Below, one piece after another: positions 8,496 through 16,865 of a DNA stretch of 64,000 nucleotides. Position 1 is the first letter of the stretch; the number at the start of each line of letters is the position of its first letter. Where the stretch lies: assembly GCF_021271205.1 (NCBI RefSeq), contig NZ_JAIWKS010000003.1, positions 124,001 through 188,000 of the forward strand, in the 5' to 3' direction. The DNA comes from Pseudomonas uvaldensis. Its GTDB lineage: Bacteria; Pseudomonadota; Gammaproteobacteria; Pseudomonadales; Pseudomonadaceae. Both the position numbers and the translations under genes were made by a program. The notes beneath the pieces were generated by a model. The model saw nothing but the letters and a program-made list of their open reading frames with translations, was not told the DNA's origin and ran no database searches.

Positions 8496-10724
8496 ATGGA
8501 ATTCAATGTGGACGACAGGATTGTCGACGCTGCGGCGCAAGCCCCCGAAGTATTTGTAGCGGCCTCCTTGGGGGAGGGGGCAGAGTATAATCGAGATCCC
8601 GGTATACAACTGACCAAAGAACAAATCATCAGTTTGCGCAAGTATGAAGTTCTCGGCTTGTCGCTGCCTTATCGATACAACGATGTGGTTGCATACTTGA
8701 ATTATGGCGCGGGAGACGAGGGCGGGCTTGGGCTGACGGCCAGGGATTTCCTGCGGACATTTTCAATGACATATGACCATGCCAAGCGTTGGGCGCCCTT
8801 ACGCCAGGAGATCATGCTGACAGGCACCCATCTGAAATTGTTCGCTGGAAAAATCATCGAGAATGGCGAAGGGATTGTAGACGTCTATCGGGATAGCGAG
8901 ATTTCCAAGTATCTCGACGAGCATGAAATCAACACGGTGGAGGGCTATTTGCAGCTCAAGCTCAAACACCCCCGCCTTCCCGATATCACGCTGCCTTCGG
9001 GGGATATTCCAGAGATCAGGTACTACCTCGATTCCATGCTTGCGGATGTGAGGGACTGCCGAACGAAGGCAGAAAAAGTCAGGCTGGAGCTGGATCGCTT
9101 CGGCATCGATTTGCGTGAAAAGGTCTTGCCGGAAGTCAAGCTGCGATTGAAAGCCGTCAGTGAGAATACCTATAAGCAGGACATTCAGGCGCTTCAGGAG
9201 GATATCGACCTACGGGCCGCAGAGATCGACGAGCTCAATAAGCAATACGATCAGATGGTAAAGGAAGCGATCATTTCAGCCGCGACGATGAATGTGGGCG
9301 GGTTGATCATGGGCATCTATCAGGGGGTCAAGGCTGAGCAGGTGCGCACTAAACGTAAACAGTTGAAAGAAACGCAAGACATTGCCATCCAGAAAATGGC
9401 CAGTAAGAACCAGACGCTGAGTTCCTTGAATCGCGTACGAGGGGATCTGCAGGATCTGAGTGCCGTTACCATTGAAGCGGAAGTGGCAACCCAGAACCTG
9501 ATGCTGGTGTGGGAGGCGCTCGGTTTATATATCACTTCTTCGCTGCAGGAAGTGGACAAGATAAACAATGCCGTGAGCTTGCGGGCTTTTATCCGTAATG
9601 TGCGTAAGGTGTTCAGTCCCTGGTTTGCCATAAGAACAAGTTCCGATGCATTGCTCGCTGTGTTTGCAGAGGCCCAGAAGGAATACGAAATGGATAATTT
9701 AATTTCAAGGAGGATGGGGCGAATGATGTTGAAGGTTTCCGATTATCCCACTTTCGATATGGCAGTGTTGCGCGGTCATAATTCGGTTGTTCAAAATGCC
9801 AGCGTTCGGGCGCAGATGCTCTTTCAACAGCATGAGTATCTACCCGGCGTGGTGGGGCGGATGACCGGTCTGGCGCTTGTGATCGACCGCACGACGTTTG
9901 GTCTGCGTAGCCGTGCCCAGACAACGATTTATGAATTGCGGCGAGCGCTCGGTAACCTTGAGGAAATTCAGGAGGATTTTGAAAGCTCGCAAGACATCCA
10001 TGAAAAATATGAAATGTCCAAGGAATTGGAGGATGAGCTTCGAGGGGTGTTTCTAAAGCTCTCTGGGCAGACCAATGAACTGAAAAAAATCCGGATTGAC
10101 CTCAGTACTCGCTACGACCAGAACGCCTCGGCGCAATGGATCGTTACCCTGGAACAGGATCGGGCATTTGCCGACGGACAGAAAAACAAGGCCGAGGCCA
10201 AGCGCGTTGAACTGAATGCGCAGATGAAGTCGGTTGCTGATGCGATTCGATTGCTTGAAAAAAGCGGCGTGGAAAAAATCGGTCAGCAGGCTCAATTGAC
10301 CGTGGACAGTCTGATAGCAATGGGCATGGCGCCTCCTCAAGTCCAGATTGCATTGCTGGCCATGGAGACACTGAAGAAAACGCTCTCGGGCATTGCCGAA
10401 AGCATTTCTTATCTCAGCATGGTCGCCGGGTTGAACAGGCTTCAGGAGCAGGTCAGGCAACTGCAGCTGGAGGCCGAAGCGTATGCCAGGGACATTACCT
10501 TGATCGGGCGAAAAGTGGAGTTGGTCCAGAGCCTCGATCTATTGGATGGCGGGCGTTGGGATTACGTCAAAACGTTCGAGAACATCGTGGAAGCTTTTGA
10601 GCGGTTCACGCAGGCCTTCGAGCATGACAAGTCGCAGCCTGTCGAGGACCGCGTGCGCACCGCTTGTGGGCTTATCCCGGGCATTGTCAATTACCTGCTG
10701 CCGATCCGTGGAGAAGCTGCATAA
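8496..10724 (+). CDS. Alpha-xenorhabdolysin (XaxA/XaxB-like) pore-forming toxin, apparent single-chain fusion
   Basis: A 742-residue, mostly helical protein. Residues about 39-400 look like the XaxA/YaxA subunit of binary alpha-pore-forming toxins: LTKEQIISLRKYEV at 39, then GLTARDFLRTF, long coiled coils, a hydrophobic membrane-foot-like segment near 258-275 (AATMNVGGLIMGIYQGVKAE), and a closing PWFAIRTSSDALLAVF block near 375. XaxA proteins normally stop near residue 400. Here about 320 more residues follow (DRTTFGLRSRAQTTIYELRR near 464, more coiled coils, a second apolar stretch near 605-645), close to the size of the XaxB subunit. I infer an A-B fusion. There is no signal peptide, as in the family. 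The start was chosen for AGGAAG 7 bases upstream; earlier in-frame ATGs at 8361 and 8442 lack a ribosome site. Base composition is lower in GC than its neighbours. Confidence 0.65.
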   Translation: MEFNVDDRIVDAAAQAPEVFVAASLGEGAEYNRDPGIQLTKEQIISLRKYEVLGLSLPYRYNDVVAYLNYGAGDEGGLGLTARDFLRTFSMTYDHAKRWAPLRQEIMLTGTHLKLFAGKIIENGEGIVDVYRDSEISKYLDEHEINTVEGYLQLKLKHPRLPDITLPSGDIPEIRYYLDSMLADVRDCRTKAEKVRLELDRFGIDLREKVLPEVKLRLKAVSENTYKQDIQALQEDIDLRAAEIDELNKQYDQMVKEAIISAATMNVGGLIMGIYQGVKAEQVRTKRKQLKETQDIAIQKMASKNQTLSSLNRVRGDLQDLSAVTIEAEVATQNLMLVWEALGLYITSSLQEVDKINNAVSLRAFIRNVRKVFSPWFAIRTSSDALLAVFAEAQKEYEMDNLISRRMGRMMLKVSDYPTFDMAVLRGHNSVVQNASVRAQMLFQQHEYLPGVVGRMTGLALVIDRTTFGLRSRAQTTIYELRRALGNLEEIQEDFESSQDIHEKYEMSKELEDELRGVFLKLSGQTNELKKIRIDLSTRYDQNASAQWIVTLEQDRAFADGQKNKAEAKRVELNAQMKSVADAIRLLEKSGVEKIGQQAQLTVDSLIAMGMAPPQVQIALLAMETLKKTLSGIAESISYLSMVAGLNRLQEQVRQLQLEAEAYARDITLIGRKVELVQSLDLLDGGRWDYVKTFENIVEAFERFTQAFEHDKSQPVEDRVRTACGLIPGIVNYLLPIRGEAA

Positions 10725-10846
10725 AGGGCCAGACACGGAACCATTCCGAGCGCAATGGTCATTTCCCTTAGTGAAGCGGTGGTGGAGCAGGTGTTCGGTT
10801 TCCTTGCGAAACAGGACGCTGGCCTCTGCCATCGCCAAGGCAGATC

Positions 10847-11725
10847 ATGAATCAATTCAACTATGAGTTTACCGGGGCGCAGCGAAAAACCCTGGATCGT
10901 TACGCTCAATTTCTTGGCTCCCTGCGCTCGATCCTGAACAACATACCGGTCGCGCTCGAGCGCCGAAAAAAAATCGGCCATCAACTTGCCGTGCTTGCGG
11001 TGGATTCACGGTGGAACAACGCTTCGTTCAACGGGCAGTATCTCTCGGCGCTTTGGGGGCACGTCAATGAAGTCAAAATACGCTTCGCAAACGAGGTCAC
11101 GGCGCTGGCGGTTTACACCGAAGAGGCGCTCGGCATCACCTCACGGACTTCCAGAAGAGAACCGATCGAACAGGTGGATTTCAGATTGTTCAGTCTGGCC
11201 GCTTCGCAACGCTGGTTATTGGCGGCGCCAACAAAGGTAGAGGACCTGACCCATGAGTTTCATTTGCGCTTCATCGACCTCAGAAGCGCGATCAGGCAGT
11301 GGGTGTTTCGATTCAACGAGCTGTATCAAGAGTCGTTCGGGTTGGATGCGGTGTTCATGAGGGCCATGGCCCATCGTTCCTGTCGTTGCCACACCCAACC
11401 GACCGTGGCACAGGTGTTATTCCAGGAGACGCTTACCACGCCTGTCTGGGACATCGCTTATTCTTCTCGGGATGCATCGATCCGGGCGATGGAGTATCAG
11501 GCGGATATCGCCTTGTTATTCAAGGCTGTCAACAAGCTGAACGCGCAGATGGGGTTACTGGCTCAGGATCTGTATCAGCGTATGGAGGGCGTGGTGCTGG
11601 AGCTCAGGCGCGCAAGCTATGCCGTCCGGCTGGGAGAGTTGAATTCGAAGTTAAGCACGGTAATGAAGGAGCTTCAGCAGTGCATGATGTTGCTGGAGAA
11701 TTTCGAAACCTGGCTGCGCAAATAA
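10847..11725 (+). CDS. Unrecognised helical protein following the Xax-like toxin gene
   Basis: A 292-residue protein I do not recognise. It is predicted to be mainly helical with no signal peptide and no clear membrane helix; the C-terminal 80 residues (LFKAVNKLNAQMGLLAQDLY onward) look like a long amphipathic coil. It begins 122 bases after the toxin-like gene with a ribosome site (AAGGCAG), shares its low-GC character, and ends at a strong bidirectional terminator, so the two probably form one accessory unit. It could be a second toxin component, an accessory or an immunity protein; the sequence does not decide. A CRCH cluster lies near residue 184. Confidence 0.6.
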   Translation: MNQFNYEFTGAQRKTLDRYAQFLGSLRSILNNIPVALERRKKIGHQLAVLAVDSRWNNASFNGQYLSALWGHVNEVKIRFANEVTALAVYTEEALGITSRTSRREPIEQVDFRLFSLAASQRWLLAAPTKVEDLTHEFHLRFIDLRSAIRQWVFRFNELYQESFGLDAVFMRAMAHRSCRCHTQPTVAQVLFQETLTTPVWDIAYSSRDASIRAMEYQADIALLFKAVNKLNAQMGLLAQDLYQRMEGVVLELRRASYAVRLGELNSKLSTVMKELQQCMMLLENFETWLRK

Positions 11726-11753
11726 AAAGGTCCATGATGTCATGGACCTTTTT
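11724..11753. terminator. Bidirectional terminator
   Basis: Near-perfect hairpin AAAAAGGTCCATGA / TCATGGACCTTTTT with a two-base loop, A-rich on the left and T-rich on the right, so it works in both directions. It ends the toxin-like unit (plus) and speC (minus). Confidence 0.9.
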
Positions 11754-11767
11754 AGCGACAGGTTACG

Positions 11768-12931
11768 TTACACGTAGAACGACTTCAGCGGTGGGAAGCC
11801 GTTGAACTCCACGGCGCTGTAGCTGGTGGTGTAGGCACCGGTCGACAGCCAGTACAAACGGTCACCGATCGCCAGGTTCAGCGGCAGGCCGTACTTGTAG
11901 TTTTCGTACATGATGTCGGCGCTGTCGCAGGTCGGGCCGGCGATGACCACTTCTTCCATCTCGCCTTTCTTCTCGGTCCAGATCGGGAACTTGATGGCTT
12001 CGTCCATGGTTTCGATCAGGCCGGAGAACTTGCCCACGTCGGTGTACACCCAACGCTCGACGGCGGTACGGGATTTACGCGCCACCAGCACCACTTCGCT
12101 CACCAGAATACCGGCGTTGGCGATCAGCGAACGGCCCGGCTCGAGGATGATTTCCGGCAGGTCGTCGCCGAAGTCTTCCTTGAGGAAGCGGATGATTTCC
12201 TCGGCGTAGGTTTCCAGACTGTTGGTGCGGGTGATGTAGTTGGCCGGGAAGCCGCCGCCCATATTGATCAGCTTCAGCTCGATGCCGTCTTCTTCTTTCA
12301 GGCGCTCGAAGATCACCTTGACCTTGGCAATCGCCGCGTCCCAGACGCTGATGTCGCGTTGTTGCGAGCCAACGTGGAACGAGATGCCGTAGGGCACCAG
12401 GCCCAGGTCGCGGGCCAGGATCAGCAGGTCCATGGCCATGTCGGTCTGGCAGCCGAATTTGCGCGACAGCGGCCAGTCAGCGGTGGTCGAGCCTTCGGTG
12501 AGGATGCGCACGTAGACTTTCGAACCCGGTGCGGCTTTGGCGATGTTACGCAAGTCGGCTTCGGAGTCGGTGGCGTACAAGCGCACGCCCTTGTCGTAGA
12601 AGTAGCGGATGTCCTTGGATTTCTTGATCGTGTTGCCATAGCTGATCTGGTCCGGGCGCACGCCGCGGCTCAGGACCTTGTCCAGCTCATAGATCGAGGC
12701 GATGTCGAAGTTCGAGCCTTTTTCCTTGAGCAGGTCGATGATTTCCACCGCCGGGTTGGCCTTGACGGCGTAGTAGACCTTGGCGAATTCGAAACCGGCG
12801 CGCAGGTCATCATAGGCCTGGGCGATCATCGCGGTGTCGATGACCACGAACGGGGTTTCCTGCTTGTCGGCGAACGCCTTCATTTTCTGAAAGGTATCGC
12901 GCGCGAAATAATCTTCGACCTGGATCGACAT
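11768..12931 (-). CDS. speC: Ornithine decarboxylase (alanine-racemase fold, PLP type)
   Basis: A 387-residue cytoplasmic group IV PLP decarboxylase that turns ornithine into putrescine (some members also use lysine). The PLP-binding lysine is K57 in YYAVKANP; other family motifs are HVGSQ near 187, GGGFP near 227, EPGRS near 268 and CDSADIMY near 333, which supplies the active-site cysteine and aspartate from the dimer partner. Length and sequence fit the Pseudomonas speC product, which is a eukaryote-like fold unrelated to E. coli SpeC. The start has TAGGAG upstream. A roughly 200-base leader with a terminator and a small ORF precedes it, suggesting control by premature termination. Confidence 0.88.
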   Translation of the reverse strand: MSIQVEDYFARDTFQKMKAFADKQETPFVVIDTAMIAQAYDDLRAGFEFAKVYYAVKANPAVEIIDLLKEKGSNFDIASIYELDKVLSRGVRPDQISYGNTIKKSKDIRYFYDKGVRLYATDSEADLRNIAKAAPGSKVYVRILTEGSTTADWPLSRKFGCQTDMAMDLLILARDLGLVPYGISFHVGSQQRDISVWDAAIAKVKVIFERLKEEDGIELKLINMGGGFPANYITRTNSLETYAEEIIRFLKEDFGDDLPEIILEPGRSLIANAGILVSEVVLVARKSRTAVERWVYTDVGKFSGLIETMDEAIKFPIWTEKKGEMEEVVIAGPTCDSADIMYENYKYGLPLNLAIGDRLYWLSTGAYTTSYSAVEFNGFPPLKSFYV

Positions 12932-13023
12932 ACGTTGGGACTCCTACTGGCAAACATCAGGATCAATGGGTGTGAAGGCTGGCAGCCTTCGTGAACGTCC
13001 TCCGTATCCCCACTTTGGTTCGC

Positions 13024-13131
13024 CTACTTCCCAAGGCATGTCGCCGAAAGCAAAAAGGCCATGGGACGCGTGTTCCCTTGGCCTTGCTGTCTCGTCGTCA
13101 GTACTTGAGCCGGATGGATCGTTTCCAGCAT
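13024..13131 (-). CDS. Candidate 35-codon leader peptide ORF upstream of speC
   Basis: An ATG-to-TAG frame of 35 codons (begins MLETIHPAQV, ends SATCLGK) lies inside the predicted speC leader. Its 3' half spans the terminator hairpin at 13051-13085, so ribosome position on it could decide whether the hairpin forms. The ATG lies only about 9 bases after the predicted transcription start and has no Shine-Dalgarno, so it may be fortuitous or read near-leaderless. No similarity was recognised. Confidence 0.3.
   Translation of the reverse strand: MLETIHPAQVLTTRQQGQGNTRPMAFLLSATCLGK
13051..13085 (-). terminator. Terminator/attenuator inside the speC leader
   Basis: On the minus strand AAGGCCAAGGGA, a six-base loop and TCCCATGGCCTT form an 11-pair stem with one mismatch, followed by TTTTTGCTTT. 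It sits about 120 bases upstream of the speC start and about 55 bases after a candidate promoter, so it could attenuate speC or end a roughly 90-nt small RNA. It could also end read-through from opuC. Confidence 0.7.
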
Positions 13132-13146
13132 GGACGTTCGGCGCGA

Positions 13147-13175
13147 ACTTTAGGGCGTGAGGGGCCTGAGATCAA
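13147..13175 (-). promoter_or_regulatory. Candidate sigma-70 promoter of speC leader
   Basis: On the minus strand TTGATC (13170-13175) and TAAAGT (13147-13152) are separated by 17 bases. Predicted transcription would start near 13140, giving a leader of about 210 nt before speC. Confidence 0.4.
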
Positions 13176-13309
13176 CTAAAAATGTCGCGTTTTTGCACGC
13201 ATTCGTCGTGCGGCACGCGACAGCTCCTGATGTAACCGACCTGCGTGACAGATTGATGTTCCCGCTGAAGCTGTTATTGAGGCGTTTCAGGGAAATTTGT
13301 GGTGCTCCA

Positions 13310-13403
13310 TTCGCGAGCAAGCCCGCTCCCACAGTGGTCTGCGTTCAGCCACAAACTGGTCGGCCGATGCCTATCCCATGTGGGAGCGGGCTTGCTCGCG
13401 AAA
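13310..13403. repeat. REP pair, outward arrangement
   Basis: TCGCGAGCAAGCCCGCTCCC at the left and TGGGAGCGGGCTTGCTCGCG at the right, about 50 bases apart, just after the opuCA stop. The order of the two arms is reversed compared with most pairs in the window. Confidence 0.85.
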
Positions 13404-13410
13404 GCGTCCA

Positions 13411-14568
13411 TCAAACCTGCGCAATCTCCGCCGGCGACACGATACGGGTTTTGCCGCCACGCGAGCGCCCGGAGCTGAGGTACTCGGCAATCGATTCCTG
13501 GGTGACCTCGCCGAGGAACACCCGCTCGGCATCCATCACCGGCAGCCAAGAGCGGTTGAATTCGTACATGCGTGACAGCAGGATCCGCAGGTGTTCGTCG
13601 TAGGCCGCGGTGGCGTTGAACTCGCGCAGGTACTGTCCACAGGTGCCGCTCTGGCGGTGCAGGTCGCGACGGCGTACATAGCCCAGGGCCTTATTCTCGG
13701 CGCAGGTGACCACCACGTAGCGCCGGTCGTGTTCGTCCATCAGCTCCAGCGCCTCGGCCACCGGCGTCTCGGGGCTGACCGACGGGGCGTTGTCCGCCGC
13801 GTCCTCGGCCTTGACCAGTAAGAGCCGCTTGAGGGTGCTGTCCTGGCCAACGAAGTTGCTGACGAACTCATCGGCCGGGTGCGCCAGCAAGGTGTCCGGG
13901 TGATCGCACTGAATGAGTTTGCCGGCGCGGAAGATTGCGATCTTGTCTGCGAGCTTGATGGCTTCGTCGATGTCGTGGCTGACCATGATCACGGTCTTGT
14001 TCAGCGCCCGTTGCATCTCGAAGAACTCGTTCTGGATCATCTCGCGGTTGATCGGGTCCACCGCGCCAAACGGCTCGTCCATCAGCAACAGCGGTGCCTC
14101 GGCGGCCAGGGCGCGGATCACGCCGATCCGTTGCTGCTGGCCACCCGACAATTCACGCGGATAGCGATGCAGGTATTGCTTGGGTTCGAGCTTGATCATG
14201 CTCATCAGCTCGCGGGCGCGGTCGTGGCATTTCTGTTTGTCCCAGCCGAGCAACTTCGGCACCACCACGATGTTCTCCTCGATGGTCATGTTCGGGAACA
14301 AGCCGATCTGCTGGATCACATAGCCGATATTGCGGCGCAGGGTCACCTCGTCCAGGCCGGTGGTGTCTTCGCCATTGATCAGCACCTTGCCCGACGTCGG
14401 CGGGATCAGCCGGTTGATCATCTTCAGCGTGGTGCTTTTGCCACAGCCCGACGGCCCGAGGAACACGCAGATCTCGCCTTCGTTGACGGTCAGGTTCACC
14501 GAGTCCACGGCCTTGACGTCCTTGCCGTTGCTCTTGAAGGTTTTGCTGAGGTTTTGAAGTTCGATCAT
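13411..14568 (-). CDS. opuCA: OpuCA, glycine betaine/choline-type ABC transporter ATPase with CBS domains
   Basis: The 385-residue ATPase powers uptake of quaternary-ammonium compatible solutes. Walker A (GPSGCGKST) is at about 38-46, the signature LSGGQQQR near 140 and Walker B (LLLMDEP) near 160. The C-terminal 120 residues are CBS domains (ETPVAEALELMDEHDRRYVV), which in OpuA-type ATPases sense ionic strength or cyclic dinucleotides. It is the last gene of a four-gene operon (permease, binding protein, permease, ATPase) and overlaps the preceding permease gene by 4 bases (ATGA). The substrate is inferred from the family; choline, betaine and carnitine are all possible. Confidence 0.85.
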   Translation of the reverse strand: MIELQNLSKTFKSNGKDVKAVDSVNLTVNEGEICVFLGPSGCGKSTTLKMINRLIPPTSGKVLINGEDTTGLDEVTLRRNIGYVIQQIGLFPNMTIEENIVVVPKLLGWDKQKCHDRARELMSMIKLEPKQYLHRYPRELSGGQQQRIGVIRALAAEAPLLLMDEPFGAVDPINREMIQNEFFEMQRALNKTVIMVSHDIDEAIKLADKIAIFRAGKLIQCDHPDTLLAHPADEFVSNFVGQDSTLKRLLLVKAEDAADNAPSVSPETPVAEALELMDEHDRRYVVVTCAENKALGYVRRRDLHRQSGTCGQYLREFNATAAYDEHLRILLSRMYEFNRSWLPVMDAERVFLGEVTQESIAEYLSSGRSRGGKTRIVSPAEIAQV

Positions 14569-15218
14569 TTGGTTAATCCTTTAGGAGTCAGCGAGCGTTG
14601 CAGCCATTGCAGAAGCAGGTCGGCGAAGATGGCCAGGAGACTGACCAGCACGGCGCCGACGATCAGCATCGACATGTCGCTGCGGCTGATGGAAGCGAGG
14701 ATGAGCACGCCCAGGCCACCGGCACCGATGGTGGCGGCGATGGTCATGACGCCGATGTTCATGACCACGGCGGTGCGCACGCCGGCCAGGATCACCGGCA
14801 CGGCGATAGGCAGTTCGACCATGCGCAGGCGCTGGCCGAAGGTCATGCCGATGCCTCGGGCGGCTTCACGAATGCCGGGTTCGACGCCGGTCAGGGCGAG
14901 ATAGGTGTTGCGCATGATCGGCAGCAGGGAATAGAGAAACACGGCGGTGATCGCCGGCATCGGCCCCAGGCCCTGGCCGAATTTCGAATAAAACGGCAGT
15001 AACAGGCCGAACAGCGCAATCGATGGAATGGTCAGCAGTACGGTGGCGCTGGCCTGCAACGGGCCGGCGAGCGCTGGGAAGCGGGTCATGAAGATACCCA
15101 ACGGTACGCCAATGATGATCGCCAGGGTGACGGCGATACCGACCAGGGTGATGTGCTGCCAGGTCAGGTGCAGCACTTGTTGCCAGTCGAGATGAGAAAA
15201 GGCGTTCAAGAATTCCAT
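14565..15218 (-). CDS. opuCB: OpuCB, compatible-solute ABC permease
   Basis: A 217-residue inner-membrane permease (BPD_transp_1 fold) with about five to six helices. The EAA-type loop for ATPase contact is around GIREAARGIGMTFGQRLRMV. It begins 12 bases after the binding-protein gene and overlaps the ATPase gene by 4 bases. It pairs with the second permease at 16149-16865 to form the channel. Short permeases of this kind are typical of the OpuC/ProU-like osmoprotectant family. Confidence 0.85.
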   Translation of the reverse strand: MEFLNAFSHLDWQQVLHLTWQHITLVGIAVTLAIIIGVPLGIFMTRFPALAGPLQASATVLLTIPSIALFGLLLPFYSKFGQGLGPMPAITAVFLYSLLPIMRNTYLALTGVEPGIREAARGIGMTFGQRLRMVELPIAVPVILAGVRTAVVMNIGVMTIAATIGAGGLGVLILASISRSDMSMLIVGAVLVSLLAIFADLLLQWLQRSLTPKGLTK

Positions 15219-15230
15219 GGCTTTTCCTCT

Positions 15231-16124
15231 TCAGTCGATGGGGTGTTGGCGCAGGAAGTCGGCGGCCACAGCGGAAGGGCTTTCATGACCGACGTCCACG
15301 CGGGCGTTGAGCTGGCGCATGGTTTCGTCGTCGAACAGCTCGGCCAGGGGCTTGAGCTGGGCGGCCAGTTGCGGGTGTGTGTCAAGGAAGGCTTGGCGCA
15401 CCACCGGCGCGGCGGTGTAGTCGGGGAAGTAATGCTTGTCGTCTTCCAGCAACTTCAACTTGAACGCGTTCAGTCGGCCATCGGTGGTGTACACCAGGCC
15501 GGCGAACACCTGGGCGTTGCGCAGGGCGGTGTAAACCAGCCCCGCATCCATCTGCCGAATGTTCTTGCGGGTCAGGTTCAGGCCGTACTGTTCGACCAGG
15601 CCGGCCAGTCCGTCGGAGCGGTTGGCGAATTCGGTGTCCAGCGCCACCAGGTGATTCTCGTCGGCTTCGGCCTGCAGCACGGCGTTGAGCTGGCTGATGT
15701 TGTTGATCTTGGGATACTGCCGGGCGACTTTCTCAGGCAGTGCCAGTGCGTAGGTGTTGCTGAATTTCGACGGCGAAAGCCAGACCAGGCCTTTTTTCGC
15801 ATCGAGTTCTTTCACCCGGGCGTAGGACTGGGCGCTGTCGAGTTTTTCCGTGACATGGTTGTAGGACACCAGTGACACCCCGGTGTATTCCCAAAGCAGG
15901 TCCAGTTGCCCGGTCTCATGGGCGCTGCGGGCCAGGTTGCTGCCCAGGCCGCCGGTGATCTGCGCGTCGTAGCCTTTGCCGCGCAGGTACTGGGCAGTGA
16001 TTTCCGCCAGCAGCGTCTGTTCGGTGAACACCCTGGCGCCGAGGCGGATCAGCGGTTTTTCCGCCGCCTGGGCTATCCCTGCGAACAGCAGCAGGCAGCC
16101 CAGCAACAAGCTTGTCTTCTTCAT
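15231..16124 (-). CDS. opuCC: OpuCC, compatible-solute periplasmic binding protein
   Basis: This 297-residue binding protein has an N-terminal signal peptide (MKKTSLLLGCLLLFAGIAQA, cleaved before AEKPLIRLG). The mature part is an OpuAC-type type II binding fold (KVARQYPKINNISQL, NIRQMDAGLVYTALRNAQV). I start it at the MKK methionine, which has AAAGGA six bases upstream, not at an upstream in-frame ATG at 16142. No lipobox is placed for lipoprotein processing, so it should be soluble in the periplasm. It lies between the two permease genes. Confidence 0.86.
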   Translation of the reverse strand: MKKTSLLLGCLLLFAGIAQAAEKPLIRLGARVFTEQTLLAEITAQYLRGKGYDAQITGGLGSNLARSAHETGQLDLLWEYTGVSLVSYNHVTEKLDSAQSYARVKELDAKKGLVWLSPSKFSNTYALALPEKVARQYPKINNISQLNAVLQAEADENHLVALDTEFANRSDGLAGLVEQYGLNLTRKNIRQMDAGLVYTALRNAQVFAGLVYTTDGRLNAFKLKLLEDDKHYFPDYTAAPVVRQAFLDTHPQLAAQLKPLAELFDDETMRQLNARVDVGHESPSAVAADFLRQHPID

Positions 16125-16148
16125 CACGATTCCTTTATCCAACCGGGT

Positions 16149-16865
16149 TTATGACGGGCGCAGGCCACGTTCCAGCCAGAGGCGGCTGGCCAGTGTCACC
16201 AGACCGTCGAGCAGCAGCGCCAACAGGGCGGTGCAGGCCGCGCCGAGCAACAGTTGCGGCTGGTTGTTCAAGGCGATGCCGGGGAAGATCAGGCTACCGA
16301 GGCTGTTGGCGCCGATCAGGAAGGCCAGTGGTGCGGTGCCGACGTTGATGGCCAGGGCCACGCGCACGCCGCCGACGATGATCGGCACGGCGTTGGGCAA
16401 CTCGACTTTCCACAGCACCTGGCGCGGGGTCATGCCGATGCCGGTGGCGGCTTCCTTGAGAGAACCCTGGACGTTCTTCAGGCCCTCATAGGTGTTGCGC
16501 ACGATGGGCAGCAGCGAGGCGAGGAACAGGGCGAAGATGGCGGGCCCGCTGCCGATGCCCAGGATGCCCAGGGCGATGGCCAGTACGGCCAAGGGCGGCA
16601 CGGTGTTGCCGATGTTGAAGATTTGCATGAAGCGTTCGGCGCGCCCGACCATAGCAGGACGGCTGAGGGCGATGCCGGCGGGAAGGCCCATGATCAGGGC
16701 CGCGAGCATGGAAACCAGGACCAGCATCAGGTGTGCCTGGAGATAAAACAGCAGGTCGTCACGGTAATGTTGGATCGTATCGATGCCGATCCAGTGGACC
16801 AACAGGGCCAGGAGAGCGATGACGACGACACCCCCCATAAGCCCTTTGCCATAGCGGATAGCCAC
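16149..16865 (-). CDS. opuCD: OpuCD, compatible-solute ABC permease
   Basis: A 238-residue permease and the first gene of the opuC operon. The N-terminus is a membrane anchor (GGVVVIALLALLVHWIG) followed by five more hydrophobic spans. The ATPase-contact loop is GSLKEAATGIGMTPRQVLWKV. It is homologous to the other permease of the operon but longer. The operon promoter should lie in the 330-base gap shared with prfC; osmotic induction is expected from the family but no operator was identified. Confidence 0.85.
   Translation of the reverse strand: MAIRYGKGLMGGVVVIALLALLVHWIGIDTIQHYRDDLLFYLQAHLMLVLVSMLAALIMGLPAGIALSRPAMVGRAERFMQIFNIGNTVPPLAVLAIALGILGIGSGPAIFALFLASLLPIVRNTYEGLKNVQGSLKEAATGIGMTPRQVLWKVELPNAVPIIVGGVRVALAINVGTAPLAFLIGANSLGSLIFPGIALNNQPQLLLGAACTALLALLLDGLVTLASRLWLERGLRPS

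Noticed and set aside
13157..13603. Plus-strand frame of 148 codons between speC and opuCA
   Set aside because: It crosses a REP pair and the antisense of opuCA; no coding character.
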